64,000 nucleotides of DNA, from contig OY755173.1 of assembly GCA_963576735.1 (NCBI GenBank), positions 20,058,873 to 20,122,872 on the forward strand, in the 5' to 3' direction. The notes under the pieces are model-generated. The model made no database searches. It was not told the origin of the DNA and saw only the letters and a list, made by a program, of their open reading frames with translations. The position numbers and the translations under genes were made by a program. Shown here one piece after another: positions 63,226-64,000 of the stretch (within the stretch, counting starts at the first letter, position 1; every line of letters starts with the position of its first letter). This stretch comes from Bedellia somnulentella. Its lineage: Eukaryota > Arthropoda > Insecta > Lepidoptera > Bedelliidae.

Positions 63226-63694
63226 GTACAACTTAAGTCCATCAGTTAAAAAGACCTATTCATAGGGAAACCGTTGCTGGGCCACACAAGTGACAAATTA
63301 TATTTATCGTAACAGTATGCAAAGTTGTAAAAGTTGAATTACAGAGAATTGTTGTAAGCCTTTAATGGGTAGCGAATCATAATTAGAAATCGATAATTTT
63401 TAATGAATCGAATGAATATTTTAGTGCATTATACAGGTTGGTATTAATTTTTATTGAGAAATACAAAAGTAGTATTTTCATGTTTAATGTATTTTGAAAA
63501 TCATAAACTTAATAAGACATATGCATTTATAAGTTCAATTGTAAGATTTTACTTTTGCTTGTTTATCAGTTTATCCACTTTTAATTGCTACAAGTAATTA
63601 AATTCCTGGGCATTTTAAGAAAAACGTAACATTAAATAAAAGACTGATAATTCAATTATAATAAAGATAATGTTTTAATATTTTATAATATGAA
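63226..63694. other. Gap: AT-rich DNA
   Basis: Nothing recognised. Confidence 0.3.
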
Positions 63695-63936
63695 TAGTGT
63701 CGGCATAGAATAGCACTACCCCATTTCTTCCGGTGGGTGTACGTAAGAGGCGACTAACGGTATTGGGGCTTTTAAGGGATTTATGGGCGATGCGGTTGGA
63801 GACCCATCACCAACAACCTTTATTTTTACTATCTTTGCCCCACTCAAATTTCCAAAAGTAGCTGAGGAATTTCTAATTCTTTAGCTCTGGCTACCCCTTC
63901 CTGGGATTTATAGCCGTGAGTATATGTATGTATGTA
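63695..63936 (+). repeat. SINE-A copy, full length minus first bases (variant A1)
   Basis: TAGTGTCGGCATAGAATAGC through TTCTTCCGGTGGGTGTACG to TTCCTGGGATTTATAGCCGT and a TATGTATGTATG tail. The CGGCAT variant is shared with the copy at 24748. Confidence 0.93.
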
Positions 63937-64000
63937 AATTTCTAATTCTAAAGTTTCAGCAACATATCTTTGGGTATTATAGCCGTCAGAATATAATACA
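63937..64000 (+). repeat. Diverged SINE-A 3' end at the right edge
   Basis: AATTTCTAATTCTAAAGTTT, ATCTTTGGGTATTATAGCCG and TCAGAATATA repeat the 3' end of SINE-A directly after the previous tail. It is either the remains of an older copy into which the younger one inserted or a dimer. It runs to the window edge. Confidence 0.6.

Noticed and set aside
1..64000. CRISPR array, operon, bacterial insertion sequence or prophage
   Set aside because: No regularly spaced direct repeats, no ribosome binding sites and no bacterial-type gene packing are present; the DNA is eukaryotic.

Overview
The window looks like nuclear DNA from a moth or butterfly (Lepidoptera). It is AT-rich, has GT-AG introns and one nuclear initiator tRNA-Met gene, and is packed with repeat types I associate with Lepidoptera: RTE-like and CR1/jockey-like LINE ends, tRNA-headed SINEs, Helitrons ending in a GAAGCCGGG..CTAG hairpin, hAT elements with 8-bp target duplications and Harbinger-like elements with TWA duplications. 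No bacterial, organellar or viral genome structure is seen. All family names are from memory of sequence features; no database was searched.

Layout. 1.5-4.1 kb holds the only convincing host protein gene: two exons, minus strand, of a large multi-C2H2 zinc-finger protein whose 5' start and 3' end are not seen. 4.3-8.7 kb is a pile of SINEs. 8.7-12 kb is AT-rich with a duplicated unit. 12.2-13.5 kb is a decayed Helitron with a helicase remnant and a SINE inside. 14-18 kb has SINEs and an RTE stub. The initiator tRNA-Met gene is at 18.95 kb and a fresh RTE 3' fragment at 20.4 kb. 22.6-24.4 kb and 26.0-26.9 kb are repeat-poor, more GC-balanced islands that may be regulatory. 28.5-31.35 kb is a 2.85-kb DNA transposon with perfect 34-bp inverted repeats and a multi-exon gene encoding a serine-rich protein. 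32-41 kb is again SINE/RTE rich. A 1.48-kb hAT (42.0-43.5 kb) sits inside an old SINE. A 1.24-kb Helitron (45.8-47.0 kb) carries a LINE 3' end. LINE remnants lie at 51.5-52.8 kb and 57.7-60.1 kb; the latter holds a hAT that itself holds a Harbinger-like element. SINEs continue to the right edge.

Two SINE families dominate. SINE-A (about 250 bp, roughly 45 copies or pieces) starts near TGCTGTGTAGTGTCGGC and ends CGTGAGTATATGTATGTATG. Its target duplications of 6-15 bp show that it is retrotransposed. SINE-B (about 365 bp, roughly 15 copies or pieces) has a clear tRNA-like head and ends CGTGAACGTTTATGTTATG. Both share a 3' layout with the local RTE LINE: a short CCCC/GGGG hairpin, about ten bases, CGTGA, then a short tandem-repeat tail. 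This suggests that one RTE reverse transcriptase mobilises both. Apart from the zinc-finger gene and the tRNA, the coding regions seen are remnants of mobile elements, and most of the window is intergenic or intronic DNA.
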